From positions 992,001 through 1,056,000 of the forward strand of contig JAJQJQ010000042.1 of assembly GCA_028622995.1 (NCBI GenBank): a stretch of DNA of 64,000 bases, given 5' to 3'. A program made the position numbers and the translations under genes. This DNA is from Panagrolaimus kolymaensis. Taxonomy: Eukaryota > Nematoda > Chromadorea > Rhabditida > Panagrolaimidae. Shown here piece after piece: positions 11,501 to 25,089 of the stretch (position 1 is the first letter of the stretch; the number at the start of each line of letters is the position of its first letter). The notes under the pieces were generated by a model that ran no database searches, was not told the origin of the DNA, and saw only the letters and a list, made by a program, of their open reading frames with translations.

Positions 11501-14242
11501 CATTGATGATTTTGTTTTTAGAAAAAAACCCGTTAGTAAGCTTCGAGGTCCATCAAAATTTTAATTTAATATTTTGTAAAAAATAAAAAGCGGTCGAAAT
11601 TCTTGCATTTATTGCATCACTAAACTCAAATCAGTCCATTGATGATTTTGTTTTTAGAAAAAAACCGGTTAGTAAGCTTCGAGGTCCATCAAAATATAAA
11701 TTTAGTATTTTATAAAAATAAAAAGCTGTCGAAATTCTTGCATTTATTGCATCACTAAACTCAAATCAGTCCATTGATGAATTTGTTTTTAGAAAAAAAC
11801 CCGTTAGTAAGCTTCGAGGTCCATCAAAATTTTAATTCAGTATTTTATAAAAAATAAAAAGCGGTCGAAATTCCTGCATTTATTGCATCTTTTAATACAT
11901 CTCTCTCCTTTGATGATTTTGTTTTTAGAAAAAAACCCGTTAGTAAGCTTCGAGGTCCATCAAAATTTTAATTTAATATTTTGTAAAAAATAAAAAGCGG
12001 TCGAAATTCTTGCATTTATTGCATCACTAAACTCAAATCAGTCCATTGATGATTTTGTTTTTAGAAAAAAACCGGTTAGTAAGCTTCGAGGTCCATCAAA
12101 ATATAAATTTAGTATTTTATAAAAATAAAAAGCGGTCGAAATTCCTGCATTTATTGCATCTTTTAATACATCTCTCTCCTTTGATGAATTTGTTTTTAGA
12201 AAAAAACCCGTTAGTAAGCTTCGAGGTCCATCAAAATATAAATTTAGTATTTTATAAAAATAAAAAGCGGTCGAAATTCCTGCATTTATTGCATCTTTTA
12301 ATACATCTCTCTCCTTTGATGATTTTGTTTTTAGAAAAAAACCCGTTAGTAAGCTTCGAGGTCCATCAAAATTTTAATTTAGTATTTTATAAAAAATAAA
12401 AAGCGGTCGAAATTCTTGCATTTATTGCTTCTTTTAATACATCTCTCTCCTTTGATGAATTTGTTTTTAGAAAAAAACCCGTTAGTTAGCTTCGAGGTCC
12501 ATCAAAATTTTAATTTAATATTTTGTAAAAAATAAAAAGCGGTCGAAATTCTTGCATTTATTGCATCACTAAACTCAAATCAGTCCATTGATGATTTTGT
12601 TTTTAGAAAAAAACCGGTTAGTAAGCTTCGAGGTCCATCAAAATATAAATTTAGTATTTTATAAAAATAAAAAGCGGTCGAAATTCCTGCATTTATTGCA
12701 TCTTTTAATACATCTCTCTCCTTTGATGATTTTGTTTTTAGAAAAAAACCCGTTAGTAAGCTTCGAGGTCCATCAAAATTTTAATTTAGTATTTTATAAA
12801 AAATAAAAAGCGGTCGAAATTCTTGCATTTATTGCTTCTTTTAATACATCTCTCTCCTTTGATGATTTTGTTTTTAGAAAAAACCCGTTAGTAAGCTTCG
12901 AGGTCCATCAAAATATAAATTTAGTATTTTATAAAAATAAAAAGCGGTCGAAATTCCTGCATTTATTGCATCTTTTAATACATCTCTCTCCTTTGATGAT
13001 TTTGTTTTTAGAAAAAAACCCGTTAGTAAGCTTCGAGGTCCATCAAAATTTTAATTTAGTATTTTATAAAAAATAAAAAGCGGTCGAAATTCTTGCATTT
13101 ATTGCTTCTTTTAATACATCTCTCTCCTTTGATGATTTTGTTTTTAGAAAAAAACCCGTTAGTAAGCTTCGAGGTCCATCAAAATATAAATTTAGTATTT
13201 TATAAAAATAAAAAGCGGTCGAAATTCCTGCATTTATTGCATCTTTTAATACATCTCTCTCCTTTGATGATTTTGTTTTTAGAAAAAAACCCGTTAGTAA
13301 GCTTCGAGGTCCATCAAAATTTTAATTTAGTATTTTATAAAAAATAAAAAGCGGTCGAAATTCCTGCATTTATTGCATCTTTTAATACATCTCTCTCCTT
13401 TGATGATTTTGTTTTTAGAAAAAAACCCGTTAGTAAGCTTCGAGGTCCATCAAAATTTTAATTTAATATTTTGTAAAAAATAAAAAGCGGTCGAAATTCT
13501 TGCATTTATTGCATCACTAAACTCAAATCAGTCCATTGATGATTTTGTTTTTAGAAAAAAACCCGTTAGTAAGCTTCGAGGTCCATCAAAATTTTAATTT
13601 AATATTTTGTAAAAAATAAAAAGCGGTCGAAATTCTTGCATTTATTGCATCACTAAACTCAAATCAGTCCATTGATGATTTTGTTTTTAGAAAAAAACCG
13701 GTTAGTAAGCTTCGAGGTCCATCAAAATATAAATTTAGTATTTTATAAAAATAAAAAGCTGTCGAAATTCTTGCATTTATTGCATCACTAAACTCAAATC
13801 AGTCCATTGATGAATTTGTTTTTAGAAAAAAACCCGTTAGTAAGCTTCGAGGTCCATCAAAATTTTAATTTAGTATTTTATAAAAAATAAAAAGCTGTCG
13901 AAATTCTTGCATTTATTGCATCACTAAACTCAAATCAGTCCATTGATGAATTTGTTTTTAGAAAAAAACCCGTTAGTAAGCTTCGAGGTCCATCAAAATT
14001 TTAATTCAGTATTTTATAAAAAATAAAAAGCGGTCGAAATTCCTGCATTTATTGCATCTTTTAATACATCTCTCTCCTTTGATGATTTTGTTTTTAGAAA
14101 AAAACCCGTTAGTAAGCTTCGAGGTCCATCAAAATTTTAATTTAATATTTTGTAAAAAATAAAAAGCGGTCGAAATTCTTGCATTTATTGCATCACTAAA
14201 CTCAAATCAGTCCATTGATGATTTTGTTTTTAGAAAAAAACC
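8584..14242 (+). repeat. 2712-bp higher-order unit (20 monomers), about 2.1 copies
   Basis: Shifting by 2712 bp aligns 8584-11530 with 11296-14242. The two matches overlap, as expected for a tandem unit present about 2.1 times. Shared private markers include the 6-A tract at 10166 and 12878, the GCTGTCG monomers near 9013 and 11725, and the pair near 11048/11183 matching 13760/13895. The only difference I noticed is a G at 9662 in place of T. The match ends at CCCG/CCGG at 11531/14243 and at ATTTAG/ATTCAG at 8583/11295. This is the largest HOR in the window that I can delimit on both sides. Confidence 0.88.
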
Positions 14243-15409
14243 GGTTAGTAAGCTTCGAGGTCCATCAAAATATAAATTTAGTATTTTATAAAAATAAAAA
14301 GCTGTCGAAATTCTTGCATTTATTGCATCACTAAACTCAAATCAGTCCATTGATGAATTTGTTTTTAGAAAAAAACCCGTTAGTAAGCTTCGAGGTCCAT
14401 CAAAATTTTAATTCAGTATTTTATAAAAAATAAAAAGCGGTCGAAATTCCTGCATTTATTGCATCTTTTAATACATCTCTCTCCTTTGATGATTTTGTTT
14501 TTAGAAAAAAACCCGTTAGTAAGCTTCGAGGTCCATCAAAATTTTAATTTAATATTTTGTAAAAAATAAAAAGCGGTCGAAATTCTTGCATTTATTGCAT
14601 CACTAAACTCAAATCAGTCCATTGATGATTTTGTTTTTAGAAAAAAACCCGTTAGTAAGCTTCGAGGTCCATCAAAATTTTAATTTAGTATTTTATAAAA
14701 AATAAAAAGCGGTCGAAATTCTTGCATTTATTGCTTCTTTTAATACATCTCTCTCCTTTGATGATTTTGTTTTTAGAAAAAAACCCGTTAGTAAGCTTCG
14801 AGGTCCATCAAAATATAAATTTAGTATTTTATAAAAATAAAAAGCGGTCGAAATTCCTGCATTTATTGCATCTTTTAATACATCTCTCTCCTTTGATGAT
14901 TTTGTTTTTAGAAAAAAACCGGTTAGTAAGCTTCGAGGTCCATCAAAATATAAATTTAGTATTTTATAAAAATAAAAAGCGGTTGAAATTCCTGCATTTA
15001 TTGCATCTTTTAATACATCTCTCTCCTTTGATGAATTTGTTTTTAGAAAAAAACCCGTTAGTAAGCTTCGAGGTCCATCAAAATTTTAATTTAGTATTTT
15101 ATAAAAAATAAAAAGCGGTCGAAATTCTTGCATTTATTGCTTCTTTTAATACATCTCTCTCCTTTGATGATTTTGTTTTTAGAAAAAAACCCGTTAGTAA
15201 GCTTCGAGGTCCATCAAAATATAAATTTAGTATTTTATAAAAATAAAAAGCGGTCGAAATTCCTGCATTTATTGCATCTTTTAATACATCTCTCTCCTTT
15301 GATGAATTTGTTTTTAGAAAAAAACCCGTTAGTAAGCTTCGAGGTCCATCAAAATTTTAATTTAGTATTTTATAAAAAATAAAAAGCGGTCGAAATTCTT
15401 GCATTTATT

Positions 15410-16310
15410 GCTTCTTTTAATACATCTCTCTCCTTTGATGAATTTGTTTTTAGAAAAAAACCCGTTAGTAAGCTTCGAGGTCCATCAAAATTTTAATTTA
15501 ATATTTTGTAAAAAATAAAAAGCGGTCGAAATTCTTGCATTTATTGCATCACTAAACTCAAATCAGTCCATTGATGATTTTGTTTTTAGAAAAAAACCGG
15601 TTAGTAAGCTTCGAGGTCCATCAAAATATAAATTTAGTATTTTATAAAAATAAAAAGCGGTCGAAATTCCTGCATTTATTGCATCTTTTAATACATCTCT
15701 CTCCTTTGATGAATTTGTTTTTAGAAAAAAACCCGTTAGTAAGCTTCGAGGTCCATCAAAATTTTAATTTAGTATTTTATAAAAAATAAAAAGCGGTCGA
15801 AATTCTTGCATTTATTGCTTCTTTTAATATATCTCTCTCCTTTGATGATTTTGTTTTTAGAAAAAAACCCGTTAGTAAGCTTCGAGGTCCATCAAAATTT
15901 TAATTTAGTATTTTATAAAAATAAAAAGCGGTCGAAATTCTTGCATTTATTGCATCTTTTAATACATCTCTCTCCTTTGATGATTTTGTTTTTAGAAAAA
16001 AACCCGTTAGTAAGCTTCGAGGTCCATCAAAATATAAATTTAGTATTTTATAAAAAATAAAAAGCGGTCGAAATTCTTGCATTTATTGCTTCTTTTAATA
16101 CATCTCTCTCCTTTGATGAATTTGTTTTTAGAAAAAAACCCGTTAGTTAGCTTCGAGGTCCATCAAAATTTTAATTTAATATTTTGTAAAAAATAAAAAG
16201 CGGTCGAAATTCTTGCATTTATTGCATCACTAAACTCAAATCAGTCCATTGATGATTTTGTTTTTAGAAAAAAACCGGTTAGTAAGCTTCGAGGTCCATC
16301 AAAATATAAA
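15410..16310 (+). repeat. Dispersed 0.9-kb block, copy 1 (partner 20970-21872)
   Basis: This block matches 20970-21872 at an offset of 5562 bp, including the same order of GCTTC, GAATTTG, CCGGTTAG and TTAGTTAGC markers. A difference I noticed is ATATCTCTC near 15830 against ACATCTCTC in the partner. About 4.7 kb of differently ordered monomers separates the copies, so this is a segmental and not an adjacent duplication. Confidence 0.75.
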
Positions 16311-18144
16311 TTTAGTATTTTATAAAAATAAAAAGCGGTCGAAATTCCTGCATTTATTGCATCTTTTAATACATCTCTCTCCTTTGATGATTTTGTTTTT
16401 AGAAAAAAACCCGTTAGTAAGCTTCGAGGTCCATCAAAATTTTAATTTAGTATTTTATAAAAAATAAAAAGCGGTCGAAATTCTTGCATTTATTGCTTCT
16501 TTTAATACATCTCTCTCCTTTGATGATTTTGTTTTTAGAAAAAAACCCGTTAGTAAGCTTCGAGGTCCATCAAAATATATATTTAGTATTTTATAAAAAT
16601 AAAAAGCGGTCGAAATTCCTGCATTTATTGCATCTTTTAATACATCTCTCTCCTTTGATGATTTTGTTTTTAGAAAAAAACCCGTTAGTAAGCTTCGAGG
16701 TCCATCAAAATTTTAATTTAATATTTTGTAAAAAATAAAAAGCGGTCGAAATTCTTGCATTTATTGCATCACTAAACTCAAATCAGTCCATTGATGATTT
16801 TGTTTTTAGAAAAAAACCCGTTAGTAAGCTTCGAGGTCCATCAAAATTTTAATTTAATATTTTGTAAAAAATAAAAAGCGGTCGAAATTCTTGCATTTAT
16901 TGCATCACTAAACTCAAATCAGTCCATTGATGATTTTGTTTTTAGAAAAAAACCGGTTAGTAAGCTTCGAGGTCCATCAAAATATAAATTTAGTATTTTA
17001 TAAAAATAAAAAGCTGTCGAAATTCTTGCATTTATTGCATCACTAAACTCAAATCAGTCCATTGATGAATTTGTTTTTAGAAAAAAACCCGTTAGTAAGC
17101 TTCGAGGTCCATCAAAATTTTAATTTAGTATTTTATAAAAAATAAAAAGCTGTCGAAATTCTTGCATTTATTGCATCACTAAACTCAAATCAGTCCATTG
17201 ATGAATTTGTTTTTAGAAAAAAACCCGTTAGTAAGCTTCGAGGTCCATCAAAATTTTAATTCAGTATTTTATAAAAAATAAAAAGCGGTCGAAATTCTTG
17301 CATTTATTGCATCACTAAACTCAAATCAGTCCATTGATGATTTTGTTTTTAGAAAAAAACCGGTTAGTAAGCTTCGAGGTCCATCAAAATATAAATTTAG
17401 TATTTTATAAAAATAAAAAGCTGTCGAAATTCTTGCATTTATTGCATCACTAAACTCAAATCAGTCCATTGATGAATTTGTTTTTAGAAAAAAACCCGTT
17501 AGTAAGCTTCGAGGTCCATCAAAATTTTAATTCAGTATTTTATAAAAAATAAAAAGCGGTCGAAATTCCTGCATTTATTGCATCACTAAACTCAAATCAG
17601 TCCATTGATGATTTTGTTTTTAGAAAAAAACCCGTTAGTAAGCTTCGAGGTCCATCAAAATTTTAATTTAATATTTTGTAAAAAATAAAAAGCGGTCGAA
17701 ATTCTTGCATTTATTGCATCACTAAACTCAAATCAGTCCATTGATGATTTTGTTTTTAGAAAAAAACCCGTTAGTAAGCTTCGAGGTCCATCAAAATTTT
17801 AATTTAATATTTTGTAAAAAATAAAAAGCGGTCGAAATTCTTGCATTTATTGCATCACTAAACTCAAATCAGTCCATTGATGATTTTGTTTTTAGAAAAA
17901 AACCCGTTAGTAAGCTTCGAGGTCCATCAAAATTTTAATTCAGTATTTTATAAAAAATAAAAAGCGGTCGAAATTCTTGCATTTATTGCATCACTAAACT
18001 CAAATCAGTCCATTGATGATTTTGTTTTTAGAAAAAAACCCGTTAGTAAGCTTCGAGGTCCATCAAAATTTTAATTTAATATTTTGTAAAAAATAAAAAG
18101 CGGTCGAAATTCTTGCATTTATTGCATCACTAAACTCAAATCAG

Positions 18145-19433
18145 TCCATTGATGATTTTGTTTTTAGAAAAAAACCCGTTAGTAAGCTTCGAGGTCCATC
18201 AAAATTTTAATTTAATATTTTGTAAAAAAAAAAAAGCGGTCGAAATTCTTGCATTTATTGCATCACTAAACTCAAATCAGTCCATTGATGATTTTGTTTT
18301 TAGAAAAAAACCCGTTAGTAAGCTTCGAGGTCCATCAAAATTTTAATTCAGTATTTTATAAAAAATAAAAAGCGGTCGAAATTCTTGCATTTATTGCATC
18401 ACTAAACTCAAATCAGTCCATTGATGATTTTGTTTTTAGAAAAAAACCGGTTAGTAAGCTTCGAGGTCCATCAAAATATAAATTTAGTATTTTATAAAAA
18501 TAAAAAGCTGTCGAAATTCTTGCATTTATTGCATCACTAAACTCAAATCAGTCCATTGATGAATTTGTTTTTAGAAAAAAACCCGTTAGTAAGCTTCGAG
18601 GTCCATCAAAATTTTAATTCAGTATTTTATAAAAAATAAAAAGCGGTCGAAATTCCTGCATTTATTGCATCTTTTAATACATCTCTCTCCTTTGATGATT
18701 TTGTTTTTAGAAAAAAACCCGTTAGTAAGCTTCGAGGTCCATCAAAATTTTAATTTAATATTTTGTAAAAAATAAAAAGCGGTCGAAATTCTTGCATTTA
18801 TTGCATCACTAAACTCAAATCAGTCCATTGATGATTTTGTTTTTAGAAAAAAACCCGTTAGTAAGCTTCGAGGTCCATCAAAATTTTAATTCAGTATTTT
18901 ATAAAAAATAAAAAGCGGTCGAAATTCTTGCATTTATTGCATCACTAAACTCAAATCAGTCCATTGATGATTTTGTTTTTAGAAAAAAACCGGTTAGTAA
19001 GCTTCGAGGTCCATCAAAATATAAATTTAGTATTTTATAAAAATAAAAAGCTGTCGAAATTCTTGCATTTATTGCATCACTAAACTCAAATCAGTCCATT
19101 GATGAATTTGTTTTTAGAAAAAAACCCGTTAGTAAGCTTCGAGGTCCATCAAAATTTTAATTCAGTATTTTATAAAAAATAAAAAGCGGTCGAAATTCCT
19201 GCATTTATTGCATCTTTTAATACATCTCTCTCCTTTGATGATTTTGTTTTTAGAAAAAAACCCGTTAGTAAGCTTCGAGGTCCATCAAAATTTTAATTTA
19301 ATATTTTGTAAAAAATAAAAAGCGGTCGAAATTCTTGCATTTATTGCATCACTAAACTCAAATCAGTCCATTGATGATTTTGTTTTTAGAAAAAAACCCG
19401 TTAGTAAGCTTCGAGGTCCATCAAAATTTTAAT
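18145..19433 (+). repeat. 543-bp higher-order unit (4 monomers), about 2.4 copies
   Basis: AAGCTT at 18320 and 18863 mark equivalent points 543 bp apart (three 136-bp monomers and one 135-bp). The match runs 18145-18890 onto 18688-19433. The first copy has an A12 run at 18224-18235, where a T between two A-runs has become A. Confidence 0.85.
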
Positions 19434-21497
19434 TTAATATTTTGTAAAAAATAAAAAGCGGTCGAAATTCTTGCATTTATTGCATCACTAAACTCAAATC
19501 AGTCCATTGATGATTTTGTTTTTAGAAAAAAACCCGTTAGTAAGCTTCGAGGTCCATCAAAATATAAATTTAGTATTTTATAAAAATAAAAAGCGGTCGA
19601 AATTCCTGCATTTATTGCATCTTTTAATACATCTCTCTCCTTTGATGAATTTGTTTTTAGAAAAAAACCCGTTAGTAAGCTTCGAGGTCGATCAAAATTT
19701 TAATTTAGTATTTTATAAAAAATAAAAAGCGGTCGAAATTCTTGCATTTATTGCTTCTTTTAATACATCTCTCTCCTTTGATGAATTTGTTTTTAGAAAA
19801 AAACCCGTTAGTAAGCTTCGAGGTCGATCAAAATATAAATTTAGTATTTTATAAAAATAAAAAGCGGTCGAAATTCCTGCATTTATTGCATCTTTTAATA
19901 CATCTCTCTCCTTTGATGAATTTGTTTTTAGAAAAAAACCCGTTAGTAAGCTTCGAGGTCCATCAAAATTTTAATTTAATATTTTGTAAAAAATAAAAAG
20001 CGGTCGAAATTCTTGCATTTATTGCATCACTAAACTCAAATCAGTCCATTGATGATTTTGTTTTTAGAAAAAAACCGGTTAGTAAGCTTCGAGGTCCATC
20101 AAAATATAAATTTAGTATTTTATAAAAATAAAAAGCGGTCGAAATTCCTGCATTTATTGCATCTTTTAATACATCTCTCTCCTTTGATGAATTTGTTTTT
20201 AGAAAAAAACCCGTTAGTAAGCTTCGAGGTCCATCAAAATTTTAATTTAGTATTTTATAAAAAATAAAAAGCGGTCGAAATTCTTGCATTTATTGCTTCT
20301 TTTAATACATCTCTCTCCTTTGATGATTTTGTTTTTAGAAAAAAACCCGTTAGTAAGCTTCGAGGTCCATCAAAATTTTAATTTAGTATTTTATAAAAAT
20401 AAAAAGCGGTCGAAATTCCTGCATTTATTGCATCTTTTAATACATCTCTCTCCTTTGATGATTTTGTTTTTAGAAAAAAACCCGTTAGTAAGCTTCGAGG
20501 TCCATCAAAATTTTAATTTAATATTTTGTAAAAAATAAAAAGCGGTCGAAATTCTTGCATTTATTGCATCACTAAACTCAAATCAGTCCATTGATGATTT
20601 TGTTTTTAGAAAAAAACCCGTTAGTAAGCTTCGAGGTCCATCAAAATATAAATTTAGTATTTTATAAAAATAAAAAGCGGTCGAAATTCCTGCATTTATT
20701 GCATCTTTTAATACATCTCTCTCCTTTGATGAATTTGTTTTTAGAAAAAAACCCGTTAGTAAGCTTCGAGGTCGATCAAAATTTTAATTTAGTATTTTAT
20801 AAAAAATAAAAAGCGGTCGAAATTCTTGCATTTATTGCTTCTTTTAATACATCTCTCTCCTTTGATGAATTTGTTTTTAGAAAAAAACCCGTTAGTAAGC
20901 TTCGAGGTCGATCAAAATATAAATTTAGTATTTTATAAAAATAAAAAGCGGTCGAAATTCCTGCATTTATTGCATCTTTTAATACATCTCTCTCCTTTGA
21001 TGAATTTGTTTTTAGAAAAAAACCCGTTAGTAAGCTTCGAGGTCCATCAAAATTTTAATTTAATATTTTGTAAAAAATAAAAAGCGGTCGAAATTCTTGC
21101 ATTTATTGCATCACTAAACTCAAATCAGTCCATTGATGATTTTGTTTTTAGAAAAAAACCGGTTAGTAAGCTTCGAGGTCCATCAAAATATAAATTTAGT
21201 ATTTTATAAAAATAAAAAGCGGTCGAAATTCCTGCATTTATTGCATCTTTTAATACATCTCTCTCCTTTGATGAATTTGTTTTTAGAAAAAAACCCGTTA
21301 GTAAGCTTCGAGGTCCATCAAAATTTTAATTTAGTATTTTATAAAAAATAAAAAGCGGTCGAAATTCTTGCATTTATTGCTTCTTTTAATACATCTCTCT
21401 CCTTTGATGATTTTGTTTTTAGAAAAAAACCCGTTAGTAAGCTTCGAGGTCCATCAAAATTTTAATTTAGTATTTTATAAAAATAAAAAGCGGTCGA
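19350..21497 (+). repeat. 1084-bp higher-order unit (8 monomers), about 2 copies
   Basis: Equivalent points at 19507/20591, 19742/20826, 20049/21133 and 20284/21368 are all exactly 1084 bp apart. Both copies carry the same pattern of GGTCGATC, GAATTTG and CCGGTTAG monomers. The match stops on the right where the second copy has TTCTTGC in place of TTCCTGC (about 20414/21498). Confidence 0.9.
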
Positions 21498-22099
21498 AAT
21501 TCTTGCATTTATTGCATCTTTTAATACATCTCTCTCCTTTGATGATTTTGTTTTTAGAAAAAAACCCGTTAGTAAGCTTCGAGGTCCATCAAAATATAAA
21601 TTTAGTATTTTATAAAAAATAAAAAGCGGTCGAAATTCTTGCATTTATTGCTTCTTTTAATACATCTCTCTCCTTTGATGAATTTGTTTTTAGAAAAAAA
21701 CCCGTTAGTTAGCTTCGAGGTCCATCAAAATTTTAATTTAATATTTTGTAAAAAATAAAAAGCGGTCGAAATTCTTGCATTTATTGCATCACTAAACTCA
21801 AATCAGTCCATTGATGATTTTGTTTTTAGAAAAAAACCGGTTAGTAAGCTTCGAGGTCCATCAAAATTTTAATTTAATATTTTGTAAAAAATAAAAAGCG
21901 GTCGAAATTCTTGCATTTATTGCATCACTAAACTCAAATCAGTCCATTGATGATTTTGTTTTTAGAAAAAAACCCGTTAGTAAGCTTCGAGGTCCATCAA
22001 AATTTTAATTTAGTATTTTATAAAAAATAAAAAGCGGTCGAAATTCTTGCATTTATTGCTTCTTTTAATACATCTCTCTCCTTTGATGATTTTGTTTTT

Positions 22100-24440
22100 A
22101 GAAAAAACCCGTTAGTAAGCTTCGAGGTCCATCAAAATATAAATTTAGTATTTTATAAAAATAAAAAGCGGTCGAAATTCCTGCATTTATTGCATCTTTT
22201 AATACATCTCTCTCCTTTGATGATTTTGTTTTTAGAAAAAAACCCGTTAGAAAGCTTCGAGGTCCATCAAAATTTTAATTTAGTATTTTATAAAAAATAA
22301 AAAGCGGTCGAAATTCTTGCATTTATTGCTTCTTTTAATACATCTCTCTCCTTTGATGATTTTGTTTTTAGAAAAAAACCCGTTAGTAAGCTTCGAGGTC
22401 CATCAAAATATAAATTTAGTATTTTATAAAAATAAAAAGCGGTCGAAATTCCTGCATTTATTGCATCTTTTAATACATCTCTCTCCTTTGATGATTTTGT
22501 TTTTAGAAAAAAACCCGTTAGTAAGCTTCGAGGTCCATCAAAATTTTAATTTAATATTTTGTAAAAAATAAAAAGCGGTCGAAATTCTTGCATTTATTGC
22601 ATCACTAAACTCAAATCAGTCCATTGATGATTTTGTTTTTAGAAAAAAACCGGTTAGTAAGCTTCGAGGTCCATCAAAATATAAATTTAGTATTTTATAA
22701 AAATAAAAAGCTGTCGAAATTCTTGCATTTATTGCATCACTAAACTCAAATCAGTCCATTGATGAATTTGTTTTTAGAAAAAAACCCGTTAGTAAGCTTC
22801 GAGGTCCATCAAAATTTTAATTTAGTATTTTATAAAAAATAAAAAGCTGTCGAAATTCTTGCATTTATTGCATCACTAAACTCAAATCAGTCCATTGATG
22901 ATTTTGTTTTTAGAAAAAAACCCGTTAGTAAGCTTCGAGGTCCATCAAAATTTTAATTTAATATTTTGTAAAAAATAAAAAGCGGTCGAAATTCTTGCAT
23001 TTATTGCATCACTAAACTCAAATCAGTCCATTGATGATTTTGTTTTTAGAAAAAAACCCGTTAGTAAGCTTCGAGGTCCATCAAAATATAAATTTAGTAT
23101 TTTATAAAAATAAAAAGCGGTCGAAATTCCTGCATTTATTGCATCTTTTAATACATCTCTCTCCTTTGATGATTTTGTTTTTAGAAAAAAACCCGTTAGT
23201 AAGCTTCGAGGTCCATCAAAATTTTAATTTAATATTTTGTAAAAAATAAAAAGCGGTCGAAATTCTTGCATTTATTGCATCACTAAACTCAAATCAGTCC
23301 ATTGATGAATTTGTTTTTAGAAAAAAACCCGTTAGTAAGCTTCGAGGTCCATCAAAATTTTAATTCAGTATTTTATAAAAAATAAAAAGCGGTCGAAATT
23401 CCTGCATTTATTGCATCTTTTAATACATCTCTCTCCTTTGATGATTTTGTTTTTAGAAAAAAACCCGTTAGTAAGCTTCGAGGTCCATCAAAATTTTAAT
23501 TTAATATTTTGTAAAAAATAAAAAGCGGTCGAAATTCTTGCATTTATTGCATCACTAAACTCAAATCAGTCCATTGATGATTTTGTTTTTAGAAAAAAAC
23601 CCGTTAGTAAGCTTCGAGGTCCATCAAAATTTTAATTTAATATTTTGTAAAAAATAAAAAGCGGTCGAAATTCTTGCATTTATTGCATCACTAAACTCAA
23701 ATCAGTCCATTGATGATTTTGTTTTTAGAAAAAAACCCGTTAGTAAGCTTCGAGGTCCATCAAAATATAAATTTAGTATTTTATAAAAATAAAAAGCGGT
23801 CGAAATTCCTGCATTTATTGCATCTTTTAATACATCTCTCTCCTTTGATGAATTTGTTTTTAGAAAAAAACCCGTTAGTAAGCTTCGAGGTCGATCAAAA
23901 TTTTAATTTAGTATTTTATAAAAAATAAAAAGCGGTCGAAATTCTTGCATTTATTGCTTCTTTTAATACATCTCTCTCCTTTGATGAATTTGTTTTTAGA
24001 AAAAAACCCGTTAGTAAGCTTCGAGGTCGATCAAAATATAAATTTAGTATTTTATAAAAATAAAAAGCGGTCGAAATTCCTGCATTTATTGCATCTTTTA
24101 ATACATCTCTCTCCTTTGATGAATTTGTTTTTAGAAAAAAACCCGTTAGTAAGCTTCGAGGTCGTTCAAAATTTTAATTTAGTATTTTATAAAAAATAAA
24201 AAGCGGTCGAAATTCTTGCATTTATTGCTTCTTTTAATACATCTCTCTCCTTTGATGATTTTGTTTTTAGAAAAAAACCCGTTAGTAAGCTTCGAGGTCC
24301 ATCAAAATATAAATTTAGTATTTTATAAAAATAAAAAGCGGTCGAAATTCCTGCATTTATTGCATCTTTTAATACATCTCTCTCCTTTGATGAATTTGTT
24401 TTTAGAAAAAAACCCGTTAGTAAGCTTCGAGGTCGATCAA
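22100..24440 (+). repeat. Segmental block, copy 1 (partners near 28060-30260 and 30360-31200)
   Basis: The part 22100-22899 matches 28061-28860 at an offset of 5961 bp, sharing the 6-A tract (22102/28063) and the GCTGTCG marker (22710/28671). The part 23250-24440 matches 29080-30260 at an offset of 5825 bp, sharing the GGTCGATC and unusual GGTCGTTC monomers. The 136-bp change of offset equals one monomer gained or lost between the two parts. The GGTCGTTC section appears a third time, 949 bp further on (30484-31200). Confidence 0.78.
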
Positions 24441-25089
24441 AATATAAATTTAGTATTTTATAAAAATAAAAAGCGGTCGAAATTCCTGCATTTATTGCAT
24501 CTTTTAATACATCTCTCTCCTTTGATGAATTTGTTTTTAGAAAAAAACCCGTTAGTAAGCTTCGAGGTCGATCAAAATTTTAATTTAGTATTTTGTAAAA
24601 AATAAAAAGCGGTCGAAATTCTTGCATTTATTGCATCACTAAACTCAAATCAGTCCATTGATGATTTTGTTTTTAGAAAAAAACCGGTTAGTAAGCTTCG
24701 AGGTCCATCAAAATATAAATTTAGTATTTTATAAAAATAAAAAGCGGTCGAAATTCCTGCATTTATTGCATCTTTTAATACATCTCTCTCCTTTGATGAT
24801 TTTGTTTTTAGAAAAAAACCCGTTAGTAAGCTTCGAGGTCCATCAAAATTTTAATTTAATATTTTGTAAAAAATAAAAAGCGGTCGAAATTCTTGCATTT
24901 ATTGCATCACTAAACTCAAATCAGTCCATTGATGATTTTGTTTTTAGAAAAAAACCGGTTAGTAAGCTTCGAGGTCCATCAAAATATAAATTTAGTATTT
25001 TATAAAAATAAAAAGCGGTCGAAATTCCTGCATTTATTGCATCTTTTAATACATCTCTCTCCTTTGATGAATTTGTTTTTAGAAAAAAA

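Noticed and set aside
18224..18235. A12 run as a retrotransposon poly(A) tail
   Set aside because: It is explained by a single T to A change between the two A-runs of the normal monomer; no inserted sequence or target-site duplication is present. The T10 run near 35772-35781 is likewise one substitution (TTTTGTTTTT to all T).
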